A DNA stretch of 64,000 nt from contig CM046006.1 of NCBI GenBank assembly GCA_025175895.1, positions 68,344,288-68,408,287 of the forward strand, in the 5' to 3' direction. The notes under the pieces were generated by a model. That model had not been told where the DNA came from and did not search any database. It saw nothing but the letters and a program-made list of their open reading frames with translations. Both the position numbers and the translations under genes were made by a program. Source of the stretch: Wurfbainia villosa (taxonomy: Eukaryota; Streptophyta; Magnoliopsida; Zingiberales; Zingiberaceae). This document shows positions 21,160 through 33,820 of the stretch, one piece after another. Each line of letters starts with the position of its first letter. Position 1 is the first letter of the stretch.

Positions 21160-23020
21160 TTGGGAAGTCGTGTATTCTGGACACGATTGGATCAGATGTG
21201 GTCATTGGAGTTGCGTAACTTGGCCACTGTTGTTGGTGGTAGTTGGAGTTGCGCACTCGGCCACCATAGATGGTGGTTTCGTGGTATTGATTTGATTATT
21301 ACCAATGCTCCAGCAGTATTCATGGATTTGATGAACCGTGAATTGATGGAGTTCCGGAAGGATTATGACTGTACCATTAGCTACCACCCAGGAAAGCCAA
21401 TGTGGTTGCCGATGCACTTAGTCGGAAGTCCCGAGGTACTTTAGCTTGCTACCGAGTTTTAGTCACGGATTTGATTTAGAGATTTTCGAGTTGGGCCTTG
21501 AGGAGCAGGGACCGACAGAGCAGGGCATTCTTGTTACCATGGTCGCTCAGTCATCTATCAGGACAAGAGTTCGAGAGGCTCAGGTCGGTGAACAATGCTT
21601 ACAGTTCATTGGCAGTCAGATAACCTCTGGACAGCAGAATGAGTTCACCCGAGATGACGAAGGTATTATTTATTTCCGGGGCAGATTATGCGTACCTCAG
21701 TCTCACCCGATCATGGAGGAGTTACTCCAGGAGTCTCATCGCTCACGATTTGCGATCCACCCAGGTGGAACCTGCATGTATCGAGATTTAAGGCGTTTGT
21801 ATTGGTGGAACGGCATGAAGAAAGACATCGCAGATTTTGTTGCTAGATGTCTAGTTTGTCAACAGGTAAAGGCTGAGCACCAGAGACCAGCCAGACTTCT
21901 TCAGAGGATTCCTATTCCCGAGTGGAAGTGGGATCACATTACCATGGATTTTGTGGTGGGTTTGCCTAGGACACATCAAGGCCATGATGCGATTTGGGTA
22001 GTCGTTGACCGACTAACCAAATCCGCACACTTCTTAGCTATTCGGAAGACCAACTCTTTGGATCGTTTGACAGAGTTATATTGTCGGGAGATCATCAGAT
22101 TGCATGGTTTCCTTTGAGCATTATATCAGATAGAGATCTTTGGTTCACATCCCGGTTAGCGAGTCTACAGAGCCTTAGGCACAGATTTCATTTAGTCTTG
22201 CATTCCATCCGCAGACAGATGGACTGTTTGAGCGGACCATTCAGACACTAGAGGACTTGCTGAGGTCCTGTGTTATGGATTTCGGGGGCAACTGGGAGGA
22301 CCACTTGCCGTTAGTCGAATTCGCCTACAATAATAGCTATCATTCGGCTATCCAAATGACCTCGTTTGAAGCATTGTATGGTAGACAGTGTCATACACCC
22401 ACCCTCTGGGAGGAGGTTGGAGAGACCCAGTTGCTAGAATCCCAGAGAGCTCAGCATGAGGCAGAGTTGGTCCGTGCAATCAGACGAAGGATGGCAGAGG
22501 CGCATGATCGTCAGAAGAGTTATGCAGATCGGAGACGGAGACCTCTGGAGTTCTCTATTAGTGACCATGTATTCCTATGAGTCTCACCCACGAAAGGGGT
22601 GAAGAGATTTGGCCTTCGTGGTAAGTTAGCTCTAAGGTACATTGGGCCTTTCGAGATTTTGGAGAGGATCGGAGCAGTTGCTTACCGCCTAGCGATACCA
22701 CCGTCCTTGGCTAGTATTCATGATGTGTTTCATGTGTCCATGATGAGGAAGTATGTGCCAAACTTTACACATATTCTGTCAGATGTGTCAGGTTCCATTC
22801 AACCTGATGCTACTTACGAAGAGGTTCAGGTACGGATTCTGGATCACAAAGAACGACAGTTGCGGAACAAGATAGTGCGACATGTCAAGGTCGGGTGGAG
22901 TCACCACACTGATGAGGAGGCTACTTGGGAGCTTAAGGAAAAAGATCATAGCTCAATACTCCCACCTATTTACTTAAGGTGTGTGAAAAATATTTTCAGT
23001 ACTTGTTATATCTCTTACTC
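21160..23020 (+). pseudogene. Gypsy pol remnant copy 1: RT/RNase H tail, integrase, chromodomain-like tail
   Basis: The first frame (21160-21444) joins an RT fragment (ITNAPAVFMDLMNR) directly to the RNase H end (YDCTISYHPGK), so the sequence in between has been deleted. The next frame (21446-22117) contains the integrase HHCC zinc-binding region (HPGG...YWWNGMKKDIADFV...CLVCQ) and the first catalytic Asp (ITMDFVVGLP). A frameshift at about 22115 and local damage at 22140-22210 precede the FERTIQTLEDLL block, which carries the catalytic Glu (22225-22580). After a stop, the frame from 22599 holds GPFEILERIGAVAYRL and a chromodomain-like end (VKVGWSHHTDEEATWE). It is inactive. Confidence 0.85.
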
Positions 23021-23060
23021 ATTATGCATTCGAGTAGGAAATTTGGGGACCAAATTTTTA

Positions 23061-23074
23061 CTAGTAGGGGAGAA
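23061..23074 (+). other. Gypsy PPT before the middle LTR
   Basis: CTAGTAGGGGAGAA immediately precedes the LTR start TGTTAAATATGG. It is identical to the tract at 29971-29984. Confidence 0.75.
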
Positions 23075-24944
23075 TGTTAAATATGGAAAATTTAAAATAT
23101 AAATTTAATGGAAAAAATTTAGGAAAAGTAATCTTCGAAATTATTTCAGAATTTTTGGAGAATTTTAGGAATTTTTCTGGATTTAGATGGAGCTTGCAAG
23201 AGATTTTTACGGGGATAAAATAAACAAACTGGACTAAGAGCAGTCGACTGGCACCTATGCCAGTCGACTGATGTCGGGTAAAACCACAAACCCAAGCTGT
23301 TTGAGCGTCCGACACTCAGTCTTAGCCACTCGGCCAAGTCCACCTCATCCCTTATGGAGTTCCCCACCGAAGCTCTCTTCCCTCGGCTATTTCCCTTGGA
23401 TGCGTCAAGCGCACGACTTCGTAACGCTATCCTTCGCGTCTCACACCCTCAAAGTATGCTTCCCTTTGGGCTCACTCCATTCGCTCCCTATCCGGTGGTC
23501 CCTCGGATGCACCAAGCGCATGGCTTCGCAATGTCATCCTTCACCGACTCAAGGACCCCGAGCTTAGTGAACTTACCAAGTCCTCAAGACTTCCCACATG
23601 CACCAAGCGCACGGCTTCAGAATGCATTTCTCACCAAGCACCAAGCGCATGGCCGACTTTTCACACCAAGCTCCATGCTTGGACTTTCCATGCCAACTCC
23701 ATGTTGGACTTTCCCATGACAATCCCATGTCATAAGTTTTGTCTATTATCAAAATACTGCTCGAGTCAAAACCGAGTCAACCTGGGCTGATTGCACCAAC
23801 ATTTTAGTGTCATGCACCATCTTGCATGATTACATACTGGCTGAATGGGGTTCCTTTGTAGTTGAGCCCGCAGCCAGTTACATGATCTGCACATGCTGCC
23901 ACTCATGGGTTAGTGGTACATCAGGAGAGTGTGTGCAGTAGCTCTGTCAAGCTCCGCTGGTCCGCTCATGGGTAGCGATGAGGCAGCGTGGTAGCGGGCA
24001 GGGATCCCTCCTTTGGTCTACGACACCGAGAGATGAGAGCTTTACTCCCCCACTCTATTTGGGGCAAGAGGATATGTGTACATCGACAGCATCCTGTCCA
24101 CTCGGTCACTCATGAGCAGTGATGGCAGTGTTCACAGTTGTCATAGCCCTACCCACTCGGCTTCACCATCGCGTGTGAAGCGGCTGACTGGCGTCAGGGG
24201 TGACCATGTCATTTGCATCACATGCATATTGCATGGATGACATTTGTTTGTGTTTGCTGCATTTTGATTGCCGCCTTGGTTGTTGCATATGATTGACATG
24301 CATACAGGATACATTTTTGTATTTGGCCTGATGATCTTATTTCTACTGGTATAGCTCATACTCCTATGTCAGGATAGGAGATTCAGGTAAGTACAGTCTT
24401 TACGCATTTCTTTCTTGCATTATCTATTATTGATTAGGAGACTGTACTGACATGATTATTATTATTAGCTATATCTTTCTATGCATATCGACTATTATCC
24501 GCTAAGTTCATTAAACTTACCCCGTTGCTTTATATTTCTTTTCAGGATGAAATCACCAGGAGAGTCCAGCTACCAAACCCCCTCGTCTAAATGGATTTGT
24601 TTTTGGTGGTCTTATGGTTTCAATTTTTGACTAGAAGAAATGTGTAGGACTTGTGTTTTGGTTATGTCCTTATAGACTTTTATTCGGATTTTTATTCGAT
24701 TGGTTTTGGTTGAGTATTCCTGCTAAGATGGAAGAAGGGGTAAGTCTAGATTGTAGACATTTGGTATTTACGTTGATTGTTGGCCTGAGGCCTATTTATG
24801 ACCTGCGTGTGTGATTTTGTTCCGGTCGTGTTGACCGATGTATAGTAGGTCGTGTGAGCCTTGTATGCAAGTTTCGTATTGACACCCGTACAGGGGAGAA
24901 GCTGTCGGATTTTTTTCTGGTGGGGACTCCTCCGGGGCATGACA
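23075..24944 (+). repeat. Middle gypsy LTR, chimeric, with a Sirevirus scar
   Basis: The first 150 bp (23075-23224) match the gypsy LTR start. At about 23225-23235 the sequence jumps into the Sirevirus A 5' LTR (matching 16336 onward), leaves it at 23811 with the expected ACCAACA end and TTTTA flank, and then follows the gypsy LTR to its end at 24944. About 1.2 kb of gypsy LTR and most of a Sirevirus are therefore missing. This is the signature of a deletion across a Sirevirus-bearing LTR. Confidence 0.87.
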
Positions 24945-27900
24945 ATTTATTTGTTATCAAAGCCAGGTTCTGAGTTCCTTAGGGTGTTTGGGTTTTCGAA
25001 GTTCGCCACGTTTGTCAGGTTAACTTGAGTATTTTCGGATTTGTACGGATTTCCGATGATTTTTATGTTTCGAAAATTCGAGGTATTATTGATGAGGTCA
25101 ATTTGGGGATTTGGAGGCGATAGGGCATCTCCAGACAGCTAACAGGTGAATAAATTCTAGAGATAAATTCTCTAGATTTAGTGCATTATGATATGATTAC
25201 ATAGCTACAGACGTCAAACAAATTCGATTATCACCAAACTTCGAGCAGATAACGCAAGAATATAACCTTACTGTAGATTATCTCAACCATGCATGAGAGA
25301 CATATTCGACTACAGAAATATAAAGCAACCATAGAGAGACTCTACTGCAGACTCTCTCTTAACCAAGAATGGGAGATATAGTTGGCAGCCGAGATATGAA
25401 CAATGTTATATACCCTCTAAGGATTAATCGCATCCTAATCATATGACCTTTACTAGTCCGATCACCATATCAACGGAAATAGTAAATGGATAATCATATA
25501 TCAATAAGCACATCCGGGTTATTACACCTAGGGTTCCAACACCAAGAGTTTTACTAATGTTTCATTCTTGAGATTCACTCCTACGGAATAACCTCATCTA
25601 AGTTATTCTATCTCTACTAGTCTCAATCATGGTATCCACCGTAATATCACATTGCCAAATAAACACATAACACGTTGTCTAATAAACGACAGCATAGTCC
25701 TACTAATGGCAATCAATGGCTGAAATTAATTAGGGTATATCTAAAGGGGTCATGCTAGTACAAAATCAAAGCAATACACTATAGAGCATCAAGTGCATAT
25801 ATACCCTAAACCACATGATGTCTGTAGCTAGATAGCTACTTTAAATCTTAAGTACCCATGAGATTTGTTCGTGGAAGCATGTTGTAGCATGCATGATTAT
25901 ACTAGTAGAAATGATATAATTTAGGCTTGACCCTCTTGTCGAGCTTGTTAGTAGATTTGTTGTCCTTATTGGCCTTGATAGGCGTTTCCTGTTAGCTGGG
26001 ATGAAACCCTATGATTAATCGTCTCGACGTGATTATTAGTGGACTTATGATTTTTATCGACCTTGATAACCATTTATGTTAGAAGGGTTGGAACCCTAGA
26101 CTTAACCATCTTGACATATTACCATCTTGACATATTTATTTATAAGTCGATGATCTTTACCGACTGTGGTAAACATTTCGTATTAGAGGTGTTGAAACCC
26201 TCGCTTGCCCGCTTCAATGGGCTTAATTGTAGATCGATGATCTTTATCGACTTTAATAGACGTTCTATGCTAGATGTATTGGATAATCCTAGCCTTAATA
26301 ACCTAGAATAATCGACTGCCCCCGCGACCCATTAGTGGTAGCATGTTGTTGTGTGCAGTCAATAACTAGATATCTATATGTGTTGTCTGCCCATGAGACT
26401 CATTCGTGGTAGCATGTCGTTGCCCGCAAACATTGAGTTTTCCTACTGCCTGTCTACCCATGAGACCCATTCGTGGTAGCATGTAGTTGCGCGTAGATAG
26501 TGCTTAGTATATTGATTGTCGTTCCATGAGTTCCGTTCGCAGTAGCTCATAGATAGTTCCCTTTGTATTACCTCGAGAGCCACGAGGCTTTGTCGTGGTA
26601 TCTGGATGTGCATTGCTTGTAGCTTGCAGTGGTTGTGTATGTTTTGCAGGTATATTTGTTATACTGCTGATCAAGTTAGTTGCTGACTGATATTGGTACT
26701 TTGAGGGTTGGGTTACTCTAGTTTGTTTCCTTTGACTTCCATTAGGTGCATTATGATTATGCACTATTGTCTATCCATCCACTGAGTGGTTGTACTCACC
26801 CCCTCCTCACTTATCCTCTAGGATAGCTGATGGAGGACATGTCCTGTTGCCCTACCTTCATGTCACTAAGAGAGTTCCTTGCCGTGCTTGTCCCACTGCA
26901 TCGTCGAGATGCCGCTTTATTTACTTTATCGGTATTACATTTTTTTTATGCACTTTGGATTTTGTCGCAATTTGATTTGGTGCAATAAAACTATTTTGCT
27001 TTAATTGATAATGTTTAGTCGTGCATGCATGCAGTTAATAAAATACTTATATTTCTATTATTATTTCGAGGTTTTTTTTACCAGATCAGGTCCATGTATT
27101 TCTGAATTTTGTCACTATGGGGCTCCTCCGTCATTTGGATGACGGATATGCCCCTGAGGCGTGACAATTTTATTGGTTTGCAATTTTGGTTTGTGGGTTT
27201 TGTGTTTCGAGGATTTTCTTTTCCTTGGATTTTTGGGAGTTCCCGTGTTTTGGGACCAGGCAGGCTGAATGATATCTCTGAGCTATAGGAAAAGTATTGT
27301 TTTTAGTGGTTATTGTACTTTTCTTATGTAATAGGAAGTTGTCATTATGTTCTTGTTAGATACTTACTCCTTGTAGGAAATGCTACCTAGTGTAATTGCC
27401 CCTACTCATGGTCGTGGACGAGGTCGACGACGTATTGACCTTGAGGAACCTAACGATGATTTCTGAAGTACGAACTCTTTATAGGTGCCGACTGATGTCG
27501 AATTAGGAAGCTAAGGTTATGCCCGCTAGTCATCCATTGGGAGGTCAAGGAGTAACCCCTCAGAAAATATCAGTCCCTACTATTATTGATTTGGTTATGG
27601 ATAAGGTGTGTATACCTACACTGGTCAAGACAATGAAAGATCGTTTTACCTTATTATAGGAGGTGTTGGATGGGATATTTATCTATCCCAGTATTTCTTC
27701 CAGAGAAGATCCGGAACTCTTTGTTAAAGGAGAGATGGACCTTTGAGGTTATGCATCGATTATCGATGATAGAATATGGTAGTTGTAGAAGGAAATAAAT
27801 ATCCTTCATTGTGGAAAGATGATCTATTTATATCAGCTATAGGACACCTATGTATACTCTAGGATTGATTTATGACTGGTGTGTTGATATTGTAGTGACA

Positions 27901-28062
27901 TGGTGTCATACAATTATCATTGTCAATGTGATGATTGTTATATCATCAACCCAGAGTAAAGAGAATGCAGGTGTGTAGCGATGGCAATTTCATACTTGGT
28001 ATGAATTGTATGAGCTTTTGATTATCTTATTAGACTTATTGATGACTTAGTCGTCCAGGGAT
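24945..28062 (+). other. Gypsy leader, second-LTR fragment and degenerate gag/RT, copy 2
   Basis: It is colinear with 18058-21159, including the second LTR-type end at 27166 and both tandem-repeat arrays. An 18-bp tandem duplication near 26110-26140 is specific to this copy. There is no intact coding frame. The 82-codon ORF at 26063-26311 runs through the tandem repeats and is not credible. Confidence 0.75.
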
Positions 28063-29923
28063 TTGGGAAGTCGTGTATTCTGGACACGATTGGATCAGAT
28101 GTGGTCATTGGAGTTGCGTAACTTGTCCACTGTTGTTGGTGGTAGTTGGAGTTGCGCACTTGGCCACCATAGATGGTGGTTTCGTGGTATTGATTTGATT
28201 ATTACCAATGCTCCAGCAGTATTCATGGATTTGATGAACCGTGAATTGATGGAGTTCCGGAAGGATTATGACTGTACCATTAGCTACCACCCAGGAAAGC
28301 CAATGTGGTTGCCGATGCACTTAGCCGGAAGTCCCGAGGTACTTTAGCTTGCTACCGAGTTTTAGTCACGGATTTGATTTAGAGATTTTCGAGTTGGGCC
28401 TTGAGGAGCAGGGACCGACAGAGCAGGGCATTCTTGTTACCATGGTCGCTCAGTCATCTATCAGGACAAGAGTTCGAGAGGCTCAGGTCGGTGAACAATG
28501 CTTACAGTTCATTGGCAGTCAGATAACCTCTGGACAGCAGAATGAGTTCACCCGATATGACGAAGGTATTATTTATTTCCGGGGCAGATTATGCGTACCT
28601 CAGTCTCACCCGATCATGGAGGAGTTACTCCAGGAGTCTCATCGCTCATGATTTGCGATCCACCCAGGTGGAACCTGCATGTATCGAGATTTAAGGCGTT
28701 TGTATTGGTGGAACAGCATGAAGAAAGACATCGCAGATTTTGTTGCTAGATGTCTAGTTTGTCAACAGGTAAAGGCTGAGCACCAGAGACCAGCCAGACT
28801 TCTTCATAGGATTCCTATTCCCGAGTGGAAGTGGGATCACATTACCATGGATTTTGTGGTGGGTTTGCCTAGGACACATCAAGGCCATGATGCGATTTGG
28901 GTAGTCGTTGACCGACTAACCAAATCCGCACACTTCTTAGCTATTCGAAAGACCAACTCTTTGGATCGTTTGGTAGAGTTATATTGTCGGGAGATCATCA
29001 GATTGCATGGTTTCCTTTGAGCATTATATCAGATAGAGATCTTTGGTTCACATCCCGATTCTGGCAGAGTCTACAGCAGGCCTTAGGCACACAGTTTCAT
29101 TTTAGTACTGCATTCCATCCGCAGACAGATGGACTGTTTGAGCGGACCATTCAGACACTAGAGGACTTGCTGAGGTCCTGTGTTATGGATTTCGGGGGCA
29201 ACTGGGAGGACCACTTGCCGTTAGTCGAATTCGCCTACAATAATAGCTATCATTCGGCTATCAAAATGACCTCATTTGAAGCATTGTATGGTAGACAGTG
29301 TCATACACCCACCCTCTGGGAGGAGGTTGGAGAGACCCAGTTGCTAGAATCCCAGAGAGCTCAGCATGAGGCAGAGTTGGTCCGTGCAATCAGACGAAGG
29401 ATGGCAGAGGCGCATGATCGTCAGAAGAGTTATGCAGATCGGAGACGGAGACCTCTGGAGTTCTCTATTGGTGACCATGTATTCCTATGAGTCTCACCCA
29501 CGAAAGGGGTGAAGAGATTTGGCCTTCGTGGTAAGTTAGCTCTAAGGTACATTGGGCCTTTCGAGATTTTGGAGAGGATCGGAGCAGTTGCTTACCGCCT
29601 AGCGATACCACCGTCCTTGGCTAGTATTCATGATGTGTTTCATGTGTCCATGATGAGGAAGTATGTGCCAGACTTTACACATATTCTGTCAGATGTGTCA
29701 GGTTCCATTCAACCTGATGCTACTTACGAAGAGGTTCAGGTACGGATTCTGGATCACAAAGAACGACAGTTGCGGAACAAGATAGTGCGACATGTCAAGG
29801 TCGGGTGGAGTCACCACACTGATGAGGAGGCTACTTGGGAGCTTAAGGAAAAAGATCATAGCTCAATACTCCCACCTATTTACTTAAGGTGCGTGAAAAA
29901 TATTTTCAGTACTTGTGGTATCT
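28063..29923 (+). pseudogene. Gypsy pol remnant copy 2: RNase H tail, integrase, chromodomain-like tail
   Basis: It is the duplicate of 21160-23020. It shares the RT/RNase H deletion junction and the frameshift after IIRLHG, so both defects predate the duplication. Specific to this copy is a CGA-to-TGA change at 28649-28651 that splits the zinc-binding region. Unlike copy 1, the stretch around 29030-29150 is undamaged. It preserves SIISDRD (second catalytic Asp), TAFHPQTDG and the catalytic Glu in FERTIQ, giving one frame of 168 codons (28984-29490). The chromodomain-like tail follows in 29509-29931. Confidence 0.86.
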
Positions 29924-29984
29924 CTTACTGATTATGCATTCGAGTAGGAAATTTGGGGACCAAATTTTTACTAGTAGGGGAGAA

Positions 29985-32900
29985 TGTTAAATATGGAAAA
30001 TTTAAAATATAAATTTAATGGCTAAAATTTAGGAAAAGTAATCTTCGGAATTATTTCAGAATTTTTGGAGAATTTTAGGAATTTTTCTGGATTTAGATGG
30101 AGCTTGCAAGAGATTTTTACGGGGATAAAATAAATAGGCTTTTCGAGGGCCTATTTGAAATATCAATTTTGAGGGGTTAATGTGTTAACTAAAAAAAAAC
30201 CTAGGGTTAACTCGAGCCGTTTCTTTTTCTCGAGCGTTCTTCTTTCTTGTGTCGATCTCCACACCTCCGCATGACACCCTTTTCTTCCCGTCGCCGCCTC
30301 CTTTTCCTCACGCCCACGAACCACCGCTGCTTGCTAGCATCGCGTCGTCCGCTTCTCCTCGCACCAACTCTCTTTCTCATCATTGCCGCTCGAGCCCTAA
30401 CCGACTTCCACCATGCACTTCCGCCCTCCCTCCCACCACACATGCACCGCCGGCCGCCTCTCTCACGCACGCACCGCGTGCCTACCTCTTTGGTCGCCCC
30501 TGCTAGCGCCGGCCAGCCTCTATCGCCGCGACCGACTTGCATCGTGGAAAAACCTCCCATCATGTCCTGCATGTTGCTATGATTGTCGTTGTGGCTAGCC
30601 TCCTCACCGCCGCGAGCAGTGGCACTGCCGCCGCATTTCCTTGTGCCAAGCACGGTGACGCCGTCGTCGCTTGTCTCCATCGTCGCGGGGTGTTCTGTGG
30701 TCACCGTCACACGTACGCGACTAGTAGCCGTCGCCCTGCATGTGGTCAGTCGCCACTGCCAGCAACCGTCGATCGACGCCAAGATCCGGCATCGCCCTTG
30801 TTCGGTCAACCCGCATCGGTGAGTTAATTGCAACTAAGTTTTAGATTATTTAAGAGTTTAATTAAGAGTTGATTGATCAAATTAATTAAATTAATTGAAT
30901 AGATAGATTTCTGATTTAATTGATTAACCAGGGCAGCTTTAGGGAAAGGGCTGCCGATGGAGGTTACTAGGACTGGTAAGCTTGATCTACCCTCCTTTCA
31001 TCTGTTAAATGTTGGATTTTGTTAGGTATCAATGTATTGTGCGTGAATGGAGGGTTCTGTTTAGGAATTGTCGGTTGTACGATTGTGTGAAGAGATGTGT
31101 GGCTGTGAGTTTATTGTAGTTGAGTTGTGAACGGTCGTATGACTGTGGGCAGGAGTATTAATGGTTGTAAATAGTTGTGATGGTTGTGAATGGGTTAGAT
31201 CCCTAATTAGTGAAATTGGGAGTTGAATTGGGTTAATTGGTTTATGTACGAAATCGGCTTAGGATTCGATTTGACGGTGGATCGTATCATAATACTTAAC
31301 AATGGTTCTGTTTTATGCAAGTTTCGGTCATGAGGCAGGTCTATGGGCGTGAAGATTTCATTATTTTGAGCATTTTAGCAGGCGAGTATTTTGACTTATC
31401 TTTTAGATAATGTCATATTGATATGCTTAGTTGGTTAAGCTTGCAATAATTTTTATGTTTATCTGCCTTGTATGTCACTGTACCTACTTGATACATGCAT
31501 TTGATCAACTTTTAGTTATACCTTCCCTGTTTTACTTAGGTCATTGATATGTACCTATTTGTTGTGCATATTATTCGGAGATATATTTTAGTTGGTGTTA
31601 CATGTTTTAGTGTCATGCACCATCTTGCATGATTGCATGCTGGCTTGACGAGGTTCCTTTGTAGTTGAGCCCGCAGCCAGTTACATGATCTGCAAACGCT
31701 GCCACTCATGGATTAGTGGTACATCAGGAGGGTGTGTGTAGTAGTTCTGTCAGGCTCCCCTGGTCTGCTCATGGGTAGCAATGAGGCAGCGTGGTAGTGG
31801 GCAGGGATCTCTCCTTTGGTCTACGACACCTAGAGATGAGAGCTTTGCTCCCCCACTCTGTTTGGAGCAGGAGGATAGGTGTACTCCGACAACATCCTGT
31901 CCACTCGGTCACTCAGGAGTAGTGATGGCAAAGTGCATAGTTGTCATAGCCCTATCCACTCGGCTTCACCATCGCGTGTGAGGCGGATGACTGGCGTCAG
32001 GGGTGACCATGTCATTTGCAACGCATGCATATTGCATGGATGACATTTGTTTGTGTTTGCTGCATTTTGATTGCTGCCTTGGTTGTTGCATATGATTGAC
32101 ATGCATACAAGATACATTTTTGTATTTGGCCTGATGATCTTATTTCTACTGGTATATCTCATACTTCTATGTCAGGATAGGAGATTCAGGTAAGTACAGT
32201 CTTTATGCATTTTTTTCTTGCATTATCTATTATTGATTAGGAGACTGTACTGGCATGATTATTATTATTAGCTATATCTTTCTATGCATATCGACTATTA
32301 TCCGCTGAGTTCATTGAACTTACCCCGTTGCTTTATATTTCTTTTCAGGATGAAACCGCCAGGAGAGTCCAGCTACCAAACCCCCTTGTCTAAATGGATT
32401 TGTTTTTGGTGGTATTATGGTTTCGGTTTTTAACTAGAAGAAATGTGTAGGACTTATGTTTTGGTTATGTCCTTATGGACTTCTATTCGGATTTTTATTC
32501 GATTGGTTTTGATTGAGTATTCCTGCTAAGGGGTAAGTCTAGATTGTAGACATTTGTTATTTACGTTGATTGTTGGCCTGAGGCCTATTTATGACCTGCG
32601 TGTGTGATTTTTGTTTGATCAAGAAGCGTCGCTAGAGGGGGGGTGAATAGCGATCGTAAATCTTTCGTTCGAATTCGTTCGTTGATACACAAGTAAACGA
32701 GTAAGCACAGTGGAAAATAAATGAATACGTTTATTTTACTTGGTTCACAACCCAGCGGTTGCTACTCCAAGGCCCTATCGGTCCTAGACCGCGTACGGAG
32801 GGCAAAACACTATAACGTCTCCTCCTCGTTGGAGGTAGGAGACAACAATCACAAAACCGAATATACAAGGATGAGGCAACAAGCCTACCTCACCTCGTTA

Positions 32901-33815
32901 TGAAGAAAAACAAAGAATACAATATCAAAAATATTACTTGATTCTGCTGCCGACGAAGAAGATCGAAACTTGGCGTCGCCTCGGCGTTATGACGATGTTG
33001 GAGCGTTGGCGTTGTAGGAGCACTTGATGAATAATCTTGATGATGTTTTGGAGATGGAATTCTCCCCTCCTTTTATAGAATTTGGCCTCTAAATTTGTCT
33101 CCTCTTTTTTCGAAACGGATCATGAAGTTGTCCAAATTTTATCGCGAAGTGGCCGCGTCAAATGTTATCCGTTTTGACCTAGCTCAAAAGCTGAATTGTC
33201 GCCATCAGTCGACTGATGCCTCCCATCAGTCGAATGATGGGCATCAGTCGACTGCTCCATGTTCAGCAGTCGACTGCCAGCTTGGCCACTTCTCTGCAAT
33301 AAGAGGTTAGCTCGGAAAATGATAAATACGACGGTTTCTAACCGTCCGATCTCGACCTAGACCTTCCACAGGAAGTCTTAGTCGAATCGCCGCCTACGGT
33401 CATCCTCGTAAAGAGGACACGACCTTACAATCTCTCACTCACACGAGCTTAACTCGATAGTAGCTCTCGCTTTCGGCCTTCCACTCGATTCCTTCGGCTC
33501 CCTCCGAAGTCACTCGAGTGTCGCCCGACCACCGCGACTTCCTCCGGGTGTCGCTAGCCTTCAACTCCAGCATTAATACTTTTCTGCACACTCGATAGCT
33601 GGTGAGATAACGATGTAAACTTAACTTTGTGTCTTTGCCATAATCAAAACACAGGTTCGATTATCTAGTGCCCCTGCACCAACAATTTTGTTCCGGTCGT
33701 GTTGACCGATGTATTGTAGTCCGTGTGGGCCTTGTATGCAAGTTTCGTATTATCACCCGTACAGGGGACATGCTATCGGATTTTTTTCTGGTGGGGAATC
33801 CTCCGGGGCGTGACA
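29985..33815 (+). repeat. 3' LTR of the gypsy element
   Basis: The LTR starts TGTTAAATATGG just after the PPT CTAGTAGGGGAGAA (29971-29984) and ends GCGTGACA, followed by the TSD TATTG. Net length is about 2.75 kb without the solo Sirevirus LTR at 32612-33684. It preserves the empty sites for the copia solo LTR (about 31348) and for Sirevirus A (about 31605). A GC-rich block at about 30240-30820 yields overlapping long ORFs on both strands with no recognisable domain. Confidence 0.9.
32612..33684 (-). mobile_element. Solo Sirevirus LTR (1073 bp)
   Basis: It is flanked by ATTTT (32607-32611 and 33685-33689). The minus strand runs from TGTTGGTGCAGGGG to ATCAAACA. It carries the G-run motif at 32631-32651 and three or more CAGTCGACTG-type palindromes near 33205-33280. 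It resembles the LTR at 62716-63859 most closely. The empty site is seen at 17926-17940 and 24815-24830 in the other gypsy LTRs. Confidence 0.88.
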
Positions 33816-33820
33816 TATTG

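Larger units (their letters stand above)
16330..23225 (+). repeat. 6.9-kb tandem duplication, unit 1
   Basis: From within the Sirevirus A 5' LTR, through the gypsy LTR end, leader and integrase to the start of the next LTR, this stretch is repeated at 23230-30130 with a constant offset of about 6.90 kb. Differences are mainly single bases and small indels, including an 18-bp local repeat near 26118. The duplication includes part of a foreign element (Sirevirus A), so it arose after that insertion. Confidence 0.88.
23230..30130 (+). repeat. 6.9-kb tandem duplication, unit 2
   Basis: This is the second copy of 16330-23225. From 24244 to about 24450 it matches the 3' LTR rather than unit 1, so the copies are not simple replicas throughout. 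Confidence 0.88.
598..33815 (+). mobile_element. Ty3/gypsy LTR retrotransposon, three-LTR tandem form, heavily nested
   Basis: The element begins TGTTAAATAT and ends GCGTGACA. It is flanked by the 5-bp TSD TATTG (593-597 and 33816-33820) inside a LINE ORF2. It holds a 5' LTR (598-18057), a PBS, degenerate internal sequence with integrase, a middle LTR (23075-24944), a second copy of the internal region, a PPT and a 3' LTR (29985-33815). Removing the nested insertions leaves LTRs of about 2.8 kb. The integrase ends in a chromodomain-like tail, which suggests a chromovirus (Tekay/Del-like); that lineage call is inference. Most of gag, protease and RT/RNase H is missing or scrambled, so the element is not autonomous. 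Confidence 0.9.
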
